Shown here: positions 39,020 to 46,815 of the stretch, in pieces
Layout: every line of letters begins with the position of its first letter
Numbering within the stretch: position 1 is the stretch's first letter
Assembly: GCF_010868145.1 (NCBI RefSeq)
Contig: NZ_JAAGUY010000024.1
Coordinates: 1-64,000 of the forward strand
Reading direction: 5' to 3'
From: Nocardia cyriacigeorgica
GTDB lineage: Bacteria > Actinomycetota > Actinomycetes > Mycobacteriales > Mycobacteriaceae
DNA: 64,000 nt
The notes under the pieces: model-generated
Database searches by the model: none
What the model was told of the DNA's origin: nothing
The model's input: the letters and a program-made list of their open reading frames with translations, nothing else
Program-made: the position numbers and the translations under genes

Positions 39020-39781
39020 ATGAGTGTCAGAGTCGAACACGCCGGCCCGGTCACCACGGTGATCCTGCACCGGCCAGAGGCACGCAATGCCGTCGACGGA
39101 CCGACCGCGCGGACACTGGCCGACGCGTTCCGTGCCTTCGACGCCGACCCCGACGCTTCCGTCGCAGTGCTGTGGGGTGAGGGTGGCACCTTCTGCGCGG
39201 GCGCGGATCTCAAATCGATGGGTGGGGAGAACTCCAACCAGGTCACCGAGGACGGTGACGGACCCATGGGCCCCACCCGAATGCGATTGTCCAAACCCGT
39301 GATCGCCGCCGTCTCCGGGTACGCCGTGGCGGGTGGGCTGGAGCTGGCGCTGTGGTGCGATCTGCGGATCGCCGAGCAGGACAGCACCTTCGGGGTGTTC
39401 TGTCGCCGCTGGGGAGTGCCGCTGATCGACGGCGGCACCGTGCGCCTGCCCAGGATCGTCGGTGCGGGCCGCGCCATGGACATGGTGCTCACCGGCCGCC
39501 CGGTGAGCGCACCGGAGGCGTTGCAGATGGGGCTGGTCAGCCGCGTGGTGCCCACCGGCGACGCGCGCAGGGTCGCGGAGGAGGTCGCGGGCCAGCTCGC
39601 CGCGCTACCGCAGACCTGCCTGCGGTCGGACCGGCTGTCTTTGCTGGAGCAGGACGGCCTCGACGAAGAGGCGGCGTTGCGCAACGAATTCCGGCACGGC
39701 ATGGGTGCGCTCATGGATGGTGCTCTCGACGGCGCTGCCCGTTTCGCCGCAGGTGCGGGACGGCATGGAGAGTTTCGATGA
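39020..39781 (+). CDS. Enoyl-CoA hydratase/isomerase (crotonase) family protein
   Basis: A 253-residue crotonase. The oxyanion hole segments are TFCAGADLKSM and AVAGGLELALWCDLRIA; the substrate region is RRWGVPLIDGGTVRLPRIVGAGRAMDMVLTG. One acidic position typical of hydratases appears as Asp in PLIDGG, so the exact reaction is open. ATG at 39020 follows GGTGAG; an in-frame ATG at 39008 is possible. It forms an operon with the next gene (17-bp overlap) and probably belongs to the TetR-controlled beta-oxidation set. Confidence 0.9.
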   Translation: MSVRVEHAGPVTTVILHRPEARNAVDGPTARTLADAFRAFDADPDASVAVLWGEGGTFCAGADLKSMGGENSNQVTEDGDGPMGPTRMRLSKPVIAAVSGYAVAGGLELALWCDLRIAEQDSTFGVFCRRWGVPLIDGGTVRLPRIVGAGRAMDMVLTGRPVSAPEALQMGLVSRVVPTGDARRVAEEVAGQLAALPQTCLRSDRLSLLEQDGLDEEAALRNEFRHGMGALMDGALDGAARFAAGAGRHGEFR

Positions 39782-41120
39782 ACCGATGAGCTCGGGCGGG
39801 GCCGCCCCTGCGCGGCTCACCGTCATCGACGAGATCTTCCTGCGCACCCACCGCGGGCTCGGCACGCCCATCGCCCTGCAAGGCGTGTGGCGCACCGCCG
39901 ACCGGGTCGAGGCCGCGATGCTGGAGGATCTGCACGCGCGGCTGCGCCACGGACCACTCGGCCGCCGCGTGGTCAGGGCACGCGTACCGGGAGCGCGTCG
40001 GTTGTGGCAGCCAACGACCCGGGCGTATCCGCTCGACCCCGGCCGCGAGATGGCATCGACCGAACTGCTCGACTGGGCCGACACCCTCGGCGCCGATCTC
40101 GATCCGGAGTACGGCCCCGGGTGGCGGCTGTCCGCGGCACCGGTCGACGACGGCGGCACCGTCATCGTCCTGACCTGCTCCCACGTCCTCGCCGACGCGC
40201 GAGGGCTACTCATCGCCGTGGATACCGCCCTGCGTGGGCTGGCGATCGAATCCGTGCCATCAGCAGGGCCGGGCTCCGAGTGGGCAGACGCGGGGCGGCA
40301 GCTCGCGACGGTGTTGGGCGGGACTGCAGCGGCCATCGGCACCGGGCTGGCTCGAGTGCTTTCCCGGACCGCAACGCGGGCTTCGCCCAGGCGAGCCGAA
40401 TCGATGACCGACGCGGCGGCACCGGATCGCGCACGGCGCGGACCTACCGTCCGACCCGGCGTGCCTGACGAAGTGATGCCGACCGTTGGTGTGGTCCTTC
40501 GAATCCCCGCCGAAAACTGGGACCGCGCGGCCGCCGGATCCGATGGCACCCCCAATAGCCTGTTCGTGTGGTTCGTCGCGAATGTGCTGTGGGCGAGCGG
40601 TTTCCCCAGCTCGGTGATCGAGGCCGCGCTGCCGGTCGATACGAGGGACGAGCCCCGCGTCGACAACGATCTGGCGATGACCTCGATCGCCGTCACCCCG
40701 TCGGACTCGCCGGCCGATATCCGCGCGAAATCCCGTGCGGCATATGAGCGCCGGATGACCAGCCCCGCGGGGCTACCCGAACAGACCCTGCAACTGGTCT
40801 CGGACCGGCTGGCCTATGCGATGTCGCGTGGCGCAGGCGAACGCGACATCCTCTGCTCCAATATCGGCGCCCTGCCGCCGAGCCTGCACACCTTCGGCCC
40901 GCACGACTGCACCGGAATCGCCGCCCGCGCCATCCATCCCGGCCTGACCTTTGCCCGCCGTCCGCGCACGCGTCTGTCCGGCTACCTGTCCCGCACGTCC
41001 GATACCTACACGCTGGCGCTGGTCGGCCTCGATCCGACACTCATCCCGAGTTCGGGGGTGTTGCGCACGTTCGCCGAGGACATGGCTCGTTCGCTCGAGC
41101 TACCGATCGGCGGCTGGTAG
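39765..41120 (+). CDS. Condensation/acyltransferase-fold protein (WS/DGAT- or PapA-like)
   Basis: A 451-residue protein of the CoA-dependent acyltransferase superfamily. The motif HVLADA at H140-A145 corresponds to the HxxxDG active site of condensation and wax-ester synthase enzymes, with Ala replacing the glycine. SNIGALPPSLHTFG-type and PVDTRDEPRVDNDLAMTSIAV segments match the second half of the fold. ATG at 39765 overlaps the hydratase by 17 bp; ATG at 39786 is an alternative. It may move an acyl group onto an alcohol or amine; substrates unknown. Confidence 0.7.
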   Translation: MESFDEPMSSGGAAPARLTVIDEIFLRTHRGLGTPIALQGVWRTADRVEAAMLEDLHARLRHGPLGRRVVRARVPGARRLWQPTTRAYPLDPGREMASTELLDWADTLGADLDPEYGPGWRLSAAPVDDGGTVIVLTCSHVLADARGLLIAVDTALRGLAIESVPSAGPGSEWADAGRQLATVLGGTAAAIGTGLARVLSRTATRASPRRAESMTDAAAPDRARRGPTVRPGVPDEVMPTVGVVLRIPAENWDRAAAGSDGTPNSLFVWFVANVLWASGFPSSVIEAALPVDTRDEPRVDNDLAMTSIAVTPSDSPADIRAKSRAAYERRMTSPAGLPEQTLQLVSDRLAYAMSRGAGERDILCSNIGALPPSLHTFGPHDCTGIAARAIHPGLTFARRPRTRLSGYLSRTSDTYTLALVGLDPTLIPSSGVLRTFAEDMARSLELPIGGW

Positions 41121-41229
41121 TCGCCACGGGATGAGTCGCGGGACGTCGACTCGCGGCCCTCATCGAATGCCCGGCCCCGCGCCTGGCTGGGCACCCCCCG
41201 GAAAACCCATCGCTCGACACCGTCTCGCA

Positions 41230-41492
41230 CTGCTAGCGTGTGCGCCGTGATGTCCCCGGAGGCCTCCAGACGTTAGCGACCTGGCCGATCTGTCAGGTGG
41301 CGTTGTGGTGTACCGATGCGCGGTGACGACTGATCGTCACCGGTTTCGCATGCGCCGACGACGCCGCGCCGCATTCGCGGCCGAGATCCGGCCCGGCTTC
41401 TGGTCCCGCGCGTAGTGCGCGAATTCCTGCCTCGTCGTCGAGCCATCCCGGCCGACGGCGCATCCGGTCATCACACCTCACGGAGTCCTCTC
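41230..41492 (+). promoter_or_regulatory. Long leader with upstream ORFs and alternative hairpins before the drug exporter
   Basis: The 372-bp gap before the exporter contains no larger gene. A -10-like TAGCGT at 41234-41239 precedes an eight-codon ORF, MSPEASRR (41250-41276), whose GTG/ATG may be leaderless. A hairpin (41321-41329 with 41334-41342, loop CTGA) follows, and ATGCGCCG (41350-41357) can pair with CGGCGCAT (41456-41463) near the exporter ribosome binding site GGAG at 41482. This resembles the translational attenuators of chloramphenicol exporters. The mechanism is inferred. Confidence 0.55.
41305..41415 (+). CDS. Candidate 36-codon leader ORF
   Basis: Starting at either of two tandem GTG codons (41305, 41308), this frame reads VVYRCAVTTDRHRFRMRRRR and ends at TAG 41413-41415. 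It is Arg-rich, spans the 9-bp leader hairpin and ends 77 bp before the exporter start. It may be a translated leader peptide; there is no obvious ribosome binding site. Confidence 0.3.
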   Translation: MVYRCAVTTDRHRFRMRRRRRAAFAAEIRPGFWSRA

Positions 41493-42692
41493 GTGCCGAT
41501 AGTCGTATTCGTCCTGGCCACAGCAGTATTCGCCCAGGGCACCTCGGAATTCATGTTGTCGGGTCTACTGGAACCCATGGCCGTCGATCTCGGCGTGCCG
41601 ATCGGCTCGGCCGGCTTGCTGACCTCGCTGTTCGCGGTGGGGATGATCATCGGCGCACCGGTGATGGCGGCAACCGCGAGCCGCTGGCCGGCGCGGTACT
41701 CGCTCGCCGGGTTCCTGGCAGTGTTCCTCGCCGCGCATCTCGTCGGTGCCCTCACCACGACCTTCGGTCTGTTGCTCGCGACACGCGTGGTGGCTGCGGT
41801 CGCGAATGCCGGCTTCCTAGCCGTCGCGCTCGCCGGGCTGCCTGCGTTTGTGGGCGCGGATCGGGTCGGCCGAGCGACCTCGATCATCCTGTCCGGTGTC
41901 ACCCTCGCGTGTGTCGCGGGTGTGCCTGCGGGCGCGATACTCGGACGAGCGCTGGGCTGGCAGTCGGCATTCTGGGCGGTGGTGCTGGTCGGAGTACCCG
42001 CACTCGCCGCGACATGGCTGCTGGTACCCGCCGGTGATCGCCGCGACGAGCCGAGCGGCGGTCACCGGCCATTGCGCGGTGAGCTCAGTGCCGTAGGGGC
42101 CCCGGGAGTGCGGGTTGCCATGGTGGTCGGTGCCCTGGTGAACGCGGCTACGTTCGCAGGCTTCACCTACCTCGCCGTCGTGGTGACCGAGGTCGGCGGT
42201 GTGGGGGAGGCGTGGGTGCCGGTGGTGCTGGCGTTGTTCGGTATCGGATCGTTCGCCGGGGTGAGCGGTGCGGGTCGATTCGCCGACCGGCAGACCTCAC
42301 TCGTGGTCGCGGCGGGTGTCGTCGTGCTGCCGATCGTCTGGGGCGCCACCGCGCTGACCGTGTCCCTGCTGCCTGTCCTGCTGATCATGGCGGTGATCGC
42401 CGGTGCGACGTCCTTCGCGGTCGGATCCACCGTGATCGGCCGCATCGTGCGTGCCGCGGCGCCTACCGCGCCCAGGCTCAGCGGAGCGTTCGCGACCACC
42501 GCCTTCAATACCGGGGCCGCCGCGGGGCCCGCAGCCGCCGGTGTCGTCATCGGTATCAGTGGATCGGTCTCCTCGGCGTTGTGGACGAGTGCGGCGCTGG
42601 CCGCTCTGGCAACGGTTGTTACCGCAGCCGGGCGTACGAAGGCACCCGCGCCTACCGCGAAGGAACCGGTGGCTGAGACGTCGACACACTGA
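41493..42692 (+). CDS. MFS transporter, Cmx/CmrA-type chloramphenicol exporter
   Basis: A 399-residue, 12-helix major facilitator protein. The N-terminal VFVLATAVFAQGTSEFMLSG and SAGLLTSLFAVGMIIGAPVMA closely match the Cmx/CmlR chloramphenicol efflux family, as does NAGFLAVALAGLPAF and GVPAGAILGRALGWQSAFW. GTG at 41493 is preceded by GGAG at 8-bp spacing; upstream in-frame codons would give a non-membrane extension. It likely exports phenicols by proton antiport. The long leader suggests drug-inducible expression. Confidence 0.88.
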   Translation: MPIVVFVLATAVFAQGTSEFMLSGLLEPMAVDLGVPIGSAGLLTSLFAVGMIIGAPVMAATASRWPARYSLAGFLAVFLAAHLVGALTTTFGLLLATRVVAAVANAGFLAVALAGLPAFVGADRVGRATSIILSGVTLACVAGVPAGAILGRALGWQSAFWAVVLVGVPALAATWLLVPAGDRRDEPSGGHRPLRGELSAVGAPGVRVAMVVGALVNAATFAGFTYLAVVVTEVGGVGEAWVPVVLALFGIGSFAGVSGAGRFADRQTSLVVAAGVVVLPIVWGATALTVSLLPVLLIMAVIAGATSFAVGSTVIGRIVRAAAPTAPRLSGAFATTAFNTGAAAGPAAAGVVIGISGSVSSALWTSAALAALATVVTAAGRTKAPAPTAKEPVAETSTH

Positions 42693-42707
42693 GCTGGGCC
42701 GGTCCCG

Positions 42708-44360
42708 TCAGCGGTGGTCGCGGTACCAGTGGATCAGCGCATCGGTCGACGAATCGCCCTGCGGCGCCGGGTCCTCGGACGAGGTGAGCAGCGGAGCCAA
42801 CGCCAGCGCCTGCTGCTTGCCCAGCTCGACGCCCCACTGATCGAAGCTGTCGATGCCCCAGATGGTGCCTTCGACGAAGACCTGATGCTCGTACAGCGCG
42901 ATCAGCTGCCCGAGCACCGACGGGGTCAATTGCGGCGCGAGGATGGTGGTGCTCGGCCGGTTGCCGGGCATCACCTTGTGCGGGACGAGCTTCGGGTCGG
43001 TGCCGTCCGCGGCGACCTCCTCCGCGGTCTTGCCGAAGGCCAGCACCTTGGTCTGCGCGAACAGGTTGCTCATCAGGATGTCGTGCATGCTGCCGGTGCC
43101 GTCGCGGGTCGGCAGATCATCAGTGGGGCGGGCGAAGCCGATGAAGTCGGCCGGGATGAGCCGAGTGCCCTGGTGCAGCAGCTGGTAGAAGGCGTGCTGG
43201 CCATTGGTACCCGGCTCACCCCAGAAGATCTCGCCGGTCGAGGTGGTGACCGGAGTGCCATCGGCGCGAACCGATTTGCCGTTGGATTCCATGGTCAGCT
43301 GTTGCAGATAGGCGGGGAAGCGGGCCAAATCGTTCGAATACGGCAGCACCGCACGCGATTCCGCGCCGAAGAAGTTCGCGTACCAGACCCCGATCAGGCC
43401 GAGCAGCACCGGCGCGTTCTGTTCCAGCGGTGTGGTGGCGAAATGCCGGTCGATACTGTGCATGCCGGCCAAGAATTCGGCGAAGCGTTGCTTGCCGATG
43501 GTGATCATCACCGACAGGCCGATCGCCGAATCGACCGAATAGCGTCCGCCCACCCAATCCCAGAAACCGAACATATTGGCGGGGTCGATACCGAACTCGG
43601 CGACCCGCTCGGCATGGGTCGACACGGCGACGAAATGCTTGGCCACCGCATCCTCGCCGAGCGCCGCGACCACCCAGCGACGGGCAGCGGTCGCGTTGGT
43701 GAGGGTCTCCAGGGTCGAAAACGTCTTGGACGCCACGACGAACAGGGTGGTCGCCGGATCGAGCCCGGCCAGCTTCGAGACCAGATCGGCCGGGTCCACG
43801 TTCGAGACGAAACGCGCACCGATGGTCGTGTCGGCGGTCTCACCGATCGCGTAATGGCGCAGTGCCTGATGCACCATCACCGGACCGAGGTCCGAGCCGC
43901 CGATGCCGATGTTCACCACGGTCGCGATGCGCTCACCGGTGGCGCCGCGCCACCGTCCGGACCGCACCTCATCGGCGAAGGCACCCATTCGCGCCAGCAC
44001 CCGATGCACCTCGGTGCCCGCGTCGGCGTCGTCGAGAACCAGCGATTCGCCCGCGGGCAGGCGCAGGGCGATATGCCCGACGGCCCGGTCTTCGGACGTA
44101 TTGATGTGCTCGCCGCGATACATCCGGTCGCGACGCTGCTCCACGCCCGCTTCCCGCGCCAATTCGACCAGCAGCTGCAGGGTTTCCCGGTTGACCCGGT
44201 GCTTGCTGTAGTCGATGTGCAGATCACCCGCCGTCACCGTCAGCTCACGACCGCGTGCGGGATCCTCGGCGAAGAATTCCCGTAGCGTCCGGCCGGAAAC
44301 AGCGCTGTGGTGGTCGTGCAGTTTCCGCCAGGCCGCCGATGCGGTGATGTCGCTGCTCAC
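42708..44360 (-). CDS. pgi: Glucose-6-phosphate isomerase
   Basis: A 550-residue glycolytic enzyme interconverting glucose-6-phosphate and fructose-6-phosphate. Signature stretches are VVNIGIGGSDLGPVMVHQAL, FVVASKTFSTLET, GGRYSVDSAIGLS, GEPGTNGQHAFYQLLHQG and the C-terminal DSFDQWGVELGK. GTG at 44360 starts SSDITASAAWRKLHDHH; an ATG at 44393 is also in frame. Convergent with the drug exporter. In M. tuberculosis pgi (Rv0946c) likewise precedes the chorismate mutase/uvrD1 block. Confidence 0.97.
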   Translation of the reverse strand: MSSDITASAAWRKLHDHHSAVSGRTLREFFAEDPARGRELTVTAGDLHIDYSKHRVNRETLQLLVELAREAGVEQRRDRMYRGEHINTSEDRAVGHIALRLPAGESLVLDDADAGTEVHRVLARMGAFADEVRSGRWRGATGERIATVVNIGIGGSDLGPVMVHQALRHYAIGETADTTIGARFVSNVDPADLVSKLAGLDPATTLFVVASKTFSTLETLTNATAARRWVVAALGEDAVAKHFVAVSTHAERVAEFGIDPANMFGFWDWVGGRYSVDSAIGLSVMITIGKQRFAEFLAGMHSIDRHFATTPLEQNAPVLLGLIGVWYANFFGAESRAVLPYSNDLARFPAYLQQLTMESNGKSVRADGTPVTTSTGEIFWGEPGTNGQHAFYQLLHQGTRLIPADFIGFARPTDDLPTRDGTGSMHDILMSNLFAQTKVLAFGKTAEEVAADGTDPKLVPHKVMPGNRPSTTILAPQLTPSVLGQLIALYEHQVFVEGTIWGIDSFDQWGVELGKQQALALAPLLTSSEDPAPQGDSSTDALIHWYRDHR

Positions 44361-44527
44361 GTCCGCCGAGCGTAGTAGCCCCCTCGCGCGCATGCACGCG
44401 AACGGTGCCGAACACGGTGCGCCGTGAACAGATCAGGCGCAAGGCAGTGGCGGCGGCCTGACAGGCACTGCCGGACATCGTCCGTCATCGGCCGCGCTGA
44501 ACGCGGGGGTACGCCTAGCCTTGGCTC

Positions 44528-45982
44528 ATGGTCTCCGAACGCGAAGTACTCGAATCCGTACCCACGCAACTGTGGATCGGCGCAGGAGCCGATGCCACCG
44601 GCGGTGCGACGTTCCCGGTGTACAACCCGGCCGATGGTCAGGTCCTCACACACGTCGCAGACGCCGCCCCCGAGGACGCGATGCGCGCGCTGGACGCCGC
44701 CGTCGCGGCACAGGCCGACTGGGCCGCCACTCCCGCTCGCGAACGTGGCGAGATCCTGCGGGCGGTCTTCGAACAGCTCACCGCGCGTGCCGAGGAGTTC
44801 GCGCTGCTGATGACGCTGGAGATGGGCAAGGCACTGCCCGAAAGCCGCAACGAAGTGCGTTACGGCGCCGAATTCTTCCGATGGTTCAGCGAGGAAGCGG
44901 TGCGCGTGCACGGCCGCTACCTGCACGCACCGTCGGGCACCGGGCGGATCATGGTGCACAAACAGCCCGTCGGGCCGTGTCTGGCGATCACGCCGTGGAA
45001 CTTTCCGCTGGCCATGGGCACCCGCAAGATCGGTCCTGCACTGGCCGCCGGCTGCACCATGATCGTCAAGCCTGCCTCCGAGACGCCGCTGACGATGCTG
45101 CTGCTGGCCACACTGTGCAGCGAGGCCGGATTGCCCGACGGCGTGCTCTCGGTGATCACCACCAAGCGTTCCGGGGCTGTCACCGGACCACTGCTGCAGG
45201 ATCCCCGGTTGCGCAAGCTGACCTTCACCGGTTCCACCGAGGTCGGCCGCACCCTGGTCGAACAGTCGGCGCACGGTTTGCTGCGCACGTCGATGGAACT
45301 GGGCGGCAATGCGCCGTTCGTGGTGTTCGACGACGCGGACGTCGATGCCGCCGTGCAGGGCGCCATGCTGGCGAAGCTGCGCAACGGCGGCGAGGCGTGC
45401 ACCGCGGCCAACCGTTTCCACGTCCAGCGCGGCGTCGTGGCGGAATTCACCACCAAACTGATCGAGGCGATGTCCGCATCGGTGACCCTCGGTCCTGGCA
45501 TCGATCCGGATACCACCCTCGGCCCGCTGATCAACGAGAACCAGCTGAATACCGTTCGTGACCTGGTCGATGACGCTGTCGGCGCGGGCGCGACCGTCCG
45601 GCTCGGCGGTAAGGCGCCGGAGGGGCCCGGCTGGTTCTATCCGGCCACGATCCTGACCGATATTCCGTCGGGGGCCAGGATCCTGCGCGAGGAGGTGTTC
45701 GGACCGGTCGCGCCGATCGTCACTTTCGACACCGAGGACGAGGGCCTGGCCGCGGCGAACGACACCGAGTTCGGCCTGGTCAGCTACGTGTACACACGGG
45801 ATCTGGACCGGGCGCTGCGGGTGGCGGAGGGCCTGGAGAGCGGGATGGTCGGCATCAACCGTGGCGTGATCTCCGATCCCGCGGCACCGTTCGGCGGGGT
45901 CAAAGCGTCCGGTTTCGGCCGTGAGGGCGGCACCGAAGGCATCGAGGAGTATCTGTCCACCAAGTACATCGCATTGACCTGA
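44528..45982 (+). CDS. gabD: NAD(P)-dependent succinate-semialdehyde dehydrogenase
   Basis: A 484-residue aldehyde dehydrogenase. Catalytic residues are E257 in SMELGGNAP and C291 in NGGEACTAANRF. PWNFPLAMGTRKIGPALAAGC, FTGSTEVGR and the C-terminal SGFGREGGTEGIEEYLSTKY place it in the SSADH/GabD group, which oxidizes succinate semialdehyde to succinate. It interrupts the mycobacterial gene order between pgi and the chorismate mutase and is followed by a strong hairpin. Confidence 0.93.
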   Translation: MVSEREVLESVPTQLWIGAGADATGGATFPVYNPADGQVLTHVADAAPEDAMRALDAAVAAQADWAATPARERGEILRAVFEQLTARAEEFALLMTLEMGKALPESRNEVRYGAEFFRWFSEEAVRVHGRYLHAPSGTGRIMVHKQPVGPCLAITPWNFPLAMGTRKIGPALAAGCTMIVKPASETPLTMLLLATLCSEAGLPDGVLSVITTKRSGAVTGPLLQDPRLRKLTFTGSTEVGRTLVEQSAHGLLRTSMELGGNAPFVVFDDADVDAAVQGAMLAKLRNGGEACTAANRFHVQRGVVAEFTTKLIEAMSASVTLGPGIDPDTTLGPLINENQLNTVRDLVDDAVGAGATVRLGGKAPEGPGWFYPATILTDIPSGARILREEVFGPVAPIVTFDTEDEGLAAANDTEFGLVSYVYTRDLDRALRVAEGLESGMVGINRGVISDPAAPFGGVKASGFGREGGTEGIEEYLSTKYIALT

Positions 45983-46003
45983 GTCGATCGCAACGAACGA
46001 GAC

Positions 46004-46036
46004 GACCGCCCCGGGGTGTGAACACCCGGGGCGGTC
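46004..46036. terminator. Hairpin terminator after gabD
   Basis: GACCGCCCCGGGG (46004 onward) pairs with CCCGGGGCGGTC ending at 46036 around the loop TGTGAACA region, with one extra G on the 5' side. It lies 21 bp after the gabD stop and is convergent to the aroQ gene end at 46125. Confidence 0.8.
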
Positions 46037-46124
46037 ATGGGGGAAGCGACGACCTCGCGATCGCCGCGCAGTTCGGGACGCCCGTGCGTCCTGCCGCGGT
46101 GGCGCCGGACGGGGCGAGGGGGAG

Positions 46125-46421
46125 TTAGTGGCCGAGGCGGCCGCGACCGAGCCGCAGCAACAGCATCGCGAGGGTGTGGCCTTCCTGGCCAAGTTCGCTG
46201 AATCGCTCCAGCACCTTCATCTCACGACTGTGCACAAGGCGCGGCCCGCCGGACGCCATACGGGTTCGGCCGATGATCCGCGAGATCTCGGTCCTGCGCT
46301 TGATCGCGGCGAGGATCTCGGCATCGAGCCGGTCGATCTCCTTGCGGAGTTTTTCGATCTCCGCCTCGGTATGAGGCAGAGCCGAATCGGACCCGGTCGT
46401 CGTGGCAGGGGTGCTCATCAT
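46125..46421 (-). CDS. Chorismate mutase (AroQ class)
   Basis: A 98-residue helical chorismate mutase converting chorismate to prephenate for Phe and Tyr. The sequence EAEIEKLRKEIDRLDAEILAAIKRRTEISRIIGRTRMASGGPRLVHSREMKVLERF and the C-terminal GRGRLGH match Rv0948c of M. tuberculosis, whose activity depends on the DAHP synthase AroG. AGGAG lies before two tandem ATGs (46421, 46418). It is divergent from uvrD1, as in mycobacteria. Confidence 0.95.
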   Translation of the reverse strand: MMSTPATTTGSDSALPHTEAEIEKLRKEIDRLDAEILAAIKRRTEISRIIGRTRMASGGPRLVHSREMKVLERFSELGQEGHTLAMLLLRLGRGRLGH

Positions 46422-46815
46422 TCATCTCCTCGTGTCAGAACGTGGATCGGTCGACGCGGGCAGCGTGTTACCGATCAGTTCTTTCACCGTGAAACAGACC
46501 TGGTGGGCATTGCATTGTCCCCCCAGCATTGTCTCCCCAGTGGGGGCGCTCAGGTGCAAAGTCCGCGATCCCGATATTCGGGGGACATCCGATAGAGATG
46601 TCTTGCAGGAGCCCTGACCATGTGGCCAGTCTGCCACGGGTCTATAGCTATGCAAAACGGTTACGTTTGTGAATCTGCTGAGAACGCGTTCACAGCTTCG
46701 TGGCCGCGCCGACCTGCGGCTGTTCACCCGTCGTTGTCTCGGTGAGTACCGAGACGTCAACTGGTCTGCCCAGGAGTTCAACTCTGTCGGTGCGCGCCGG
46801 TAGCGTGGACAGACG
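46422..46815. promoter_or_regulatory. Divergent intergenic region between chorismate mutase and uvrD1
   Basis: About 394 bp with no convincing gene. It includes a near-perfect 13-bp palindrome TTTCAC-C-GTGAAA (46482-46494), a G/C-rich stretch able to fold (CCCC at 46518-46523 against GGGG at 46540-46545), and TATAGC near 46643. It must hold promoters for both genes. I see no small RNA or riboswitch that I can name. Confidence 0.5.

Noticed and set aside
46668..46694. TGTGAA...TTCACA as a CRP site before uvrD1
   Set aside because: The half-sites are 15 bp apart, while CRP sites need a 6-bp spacer.
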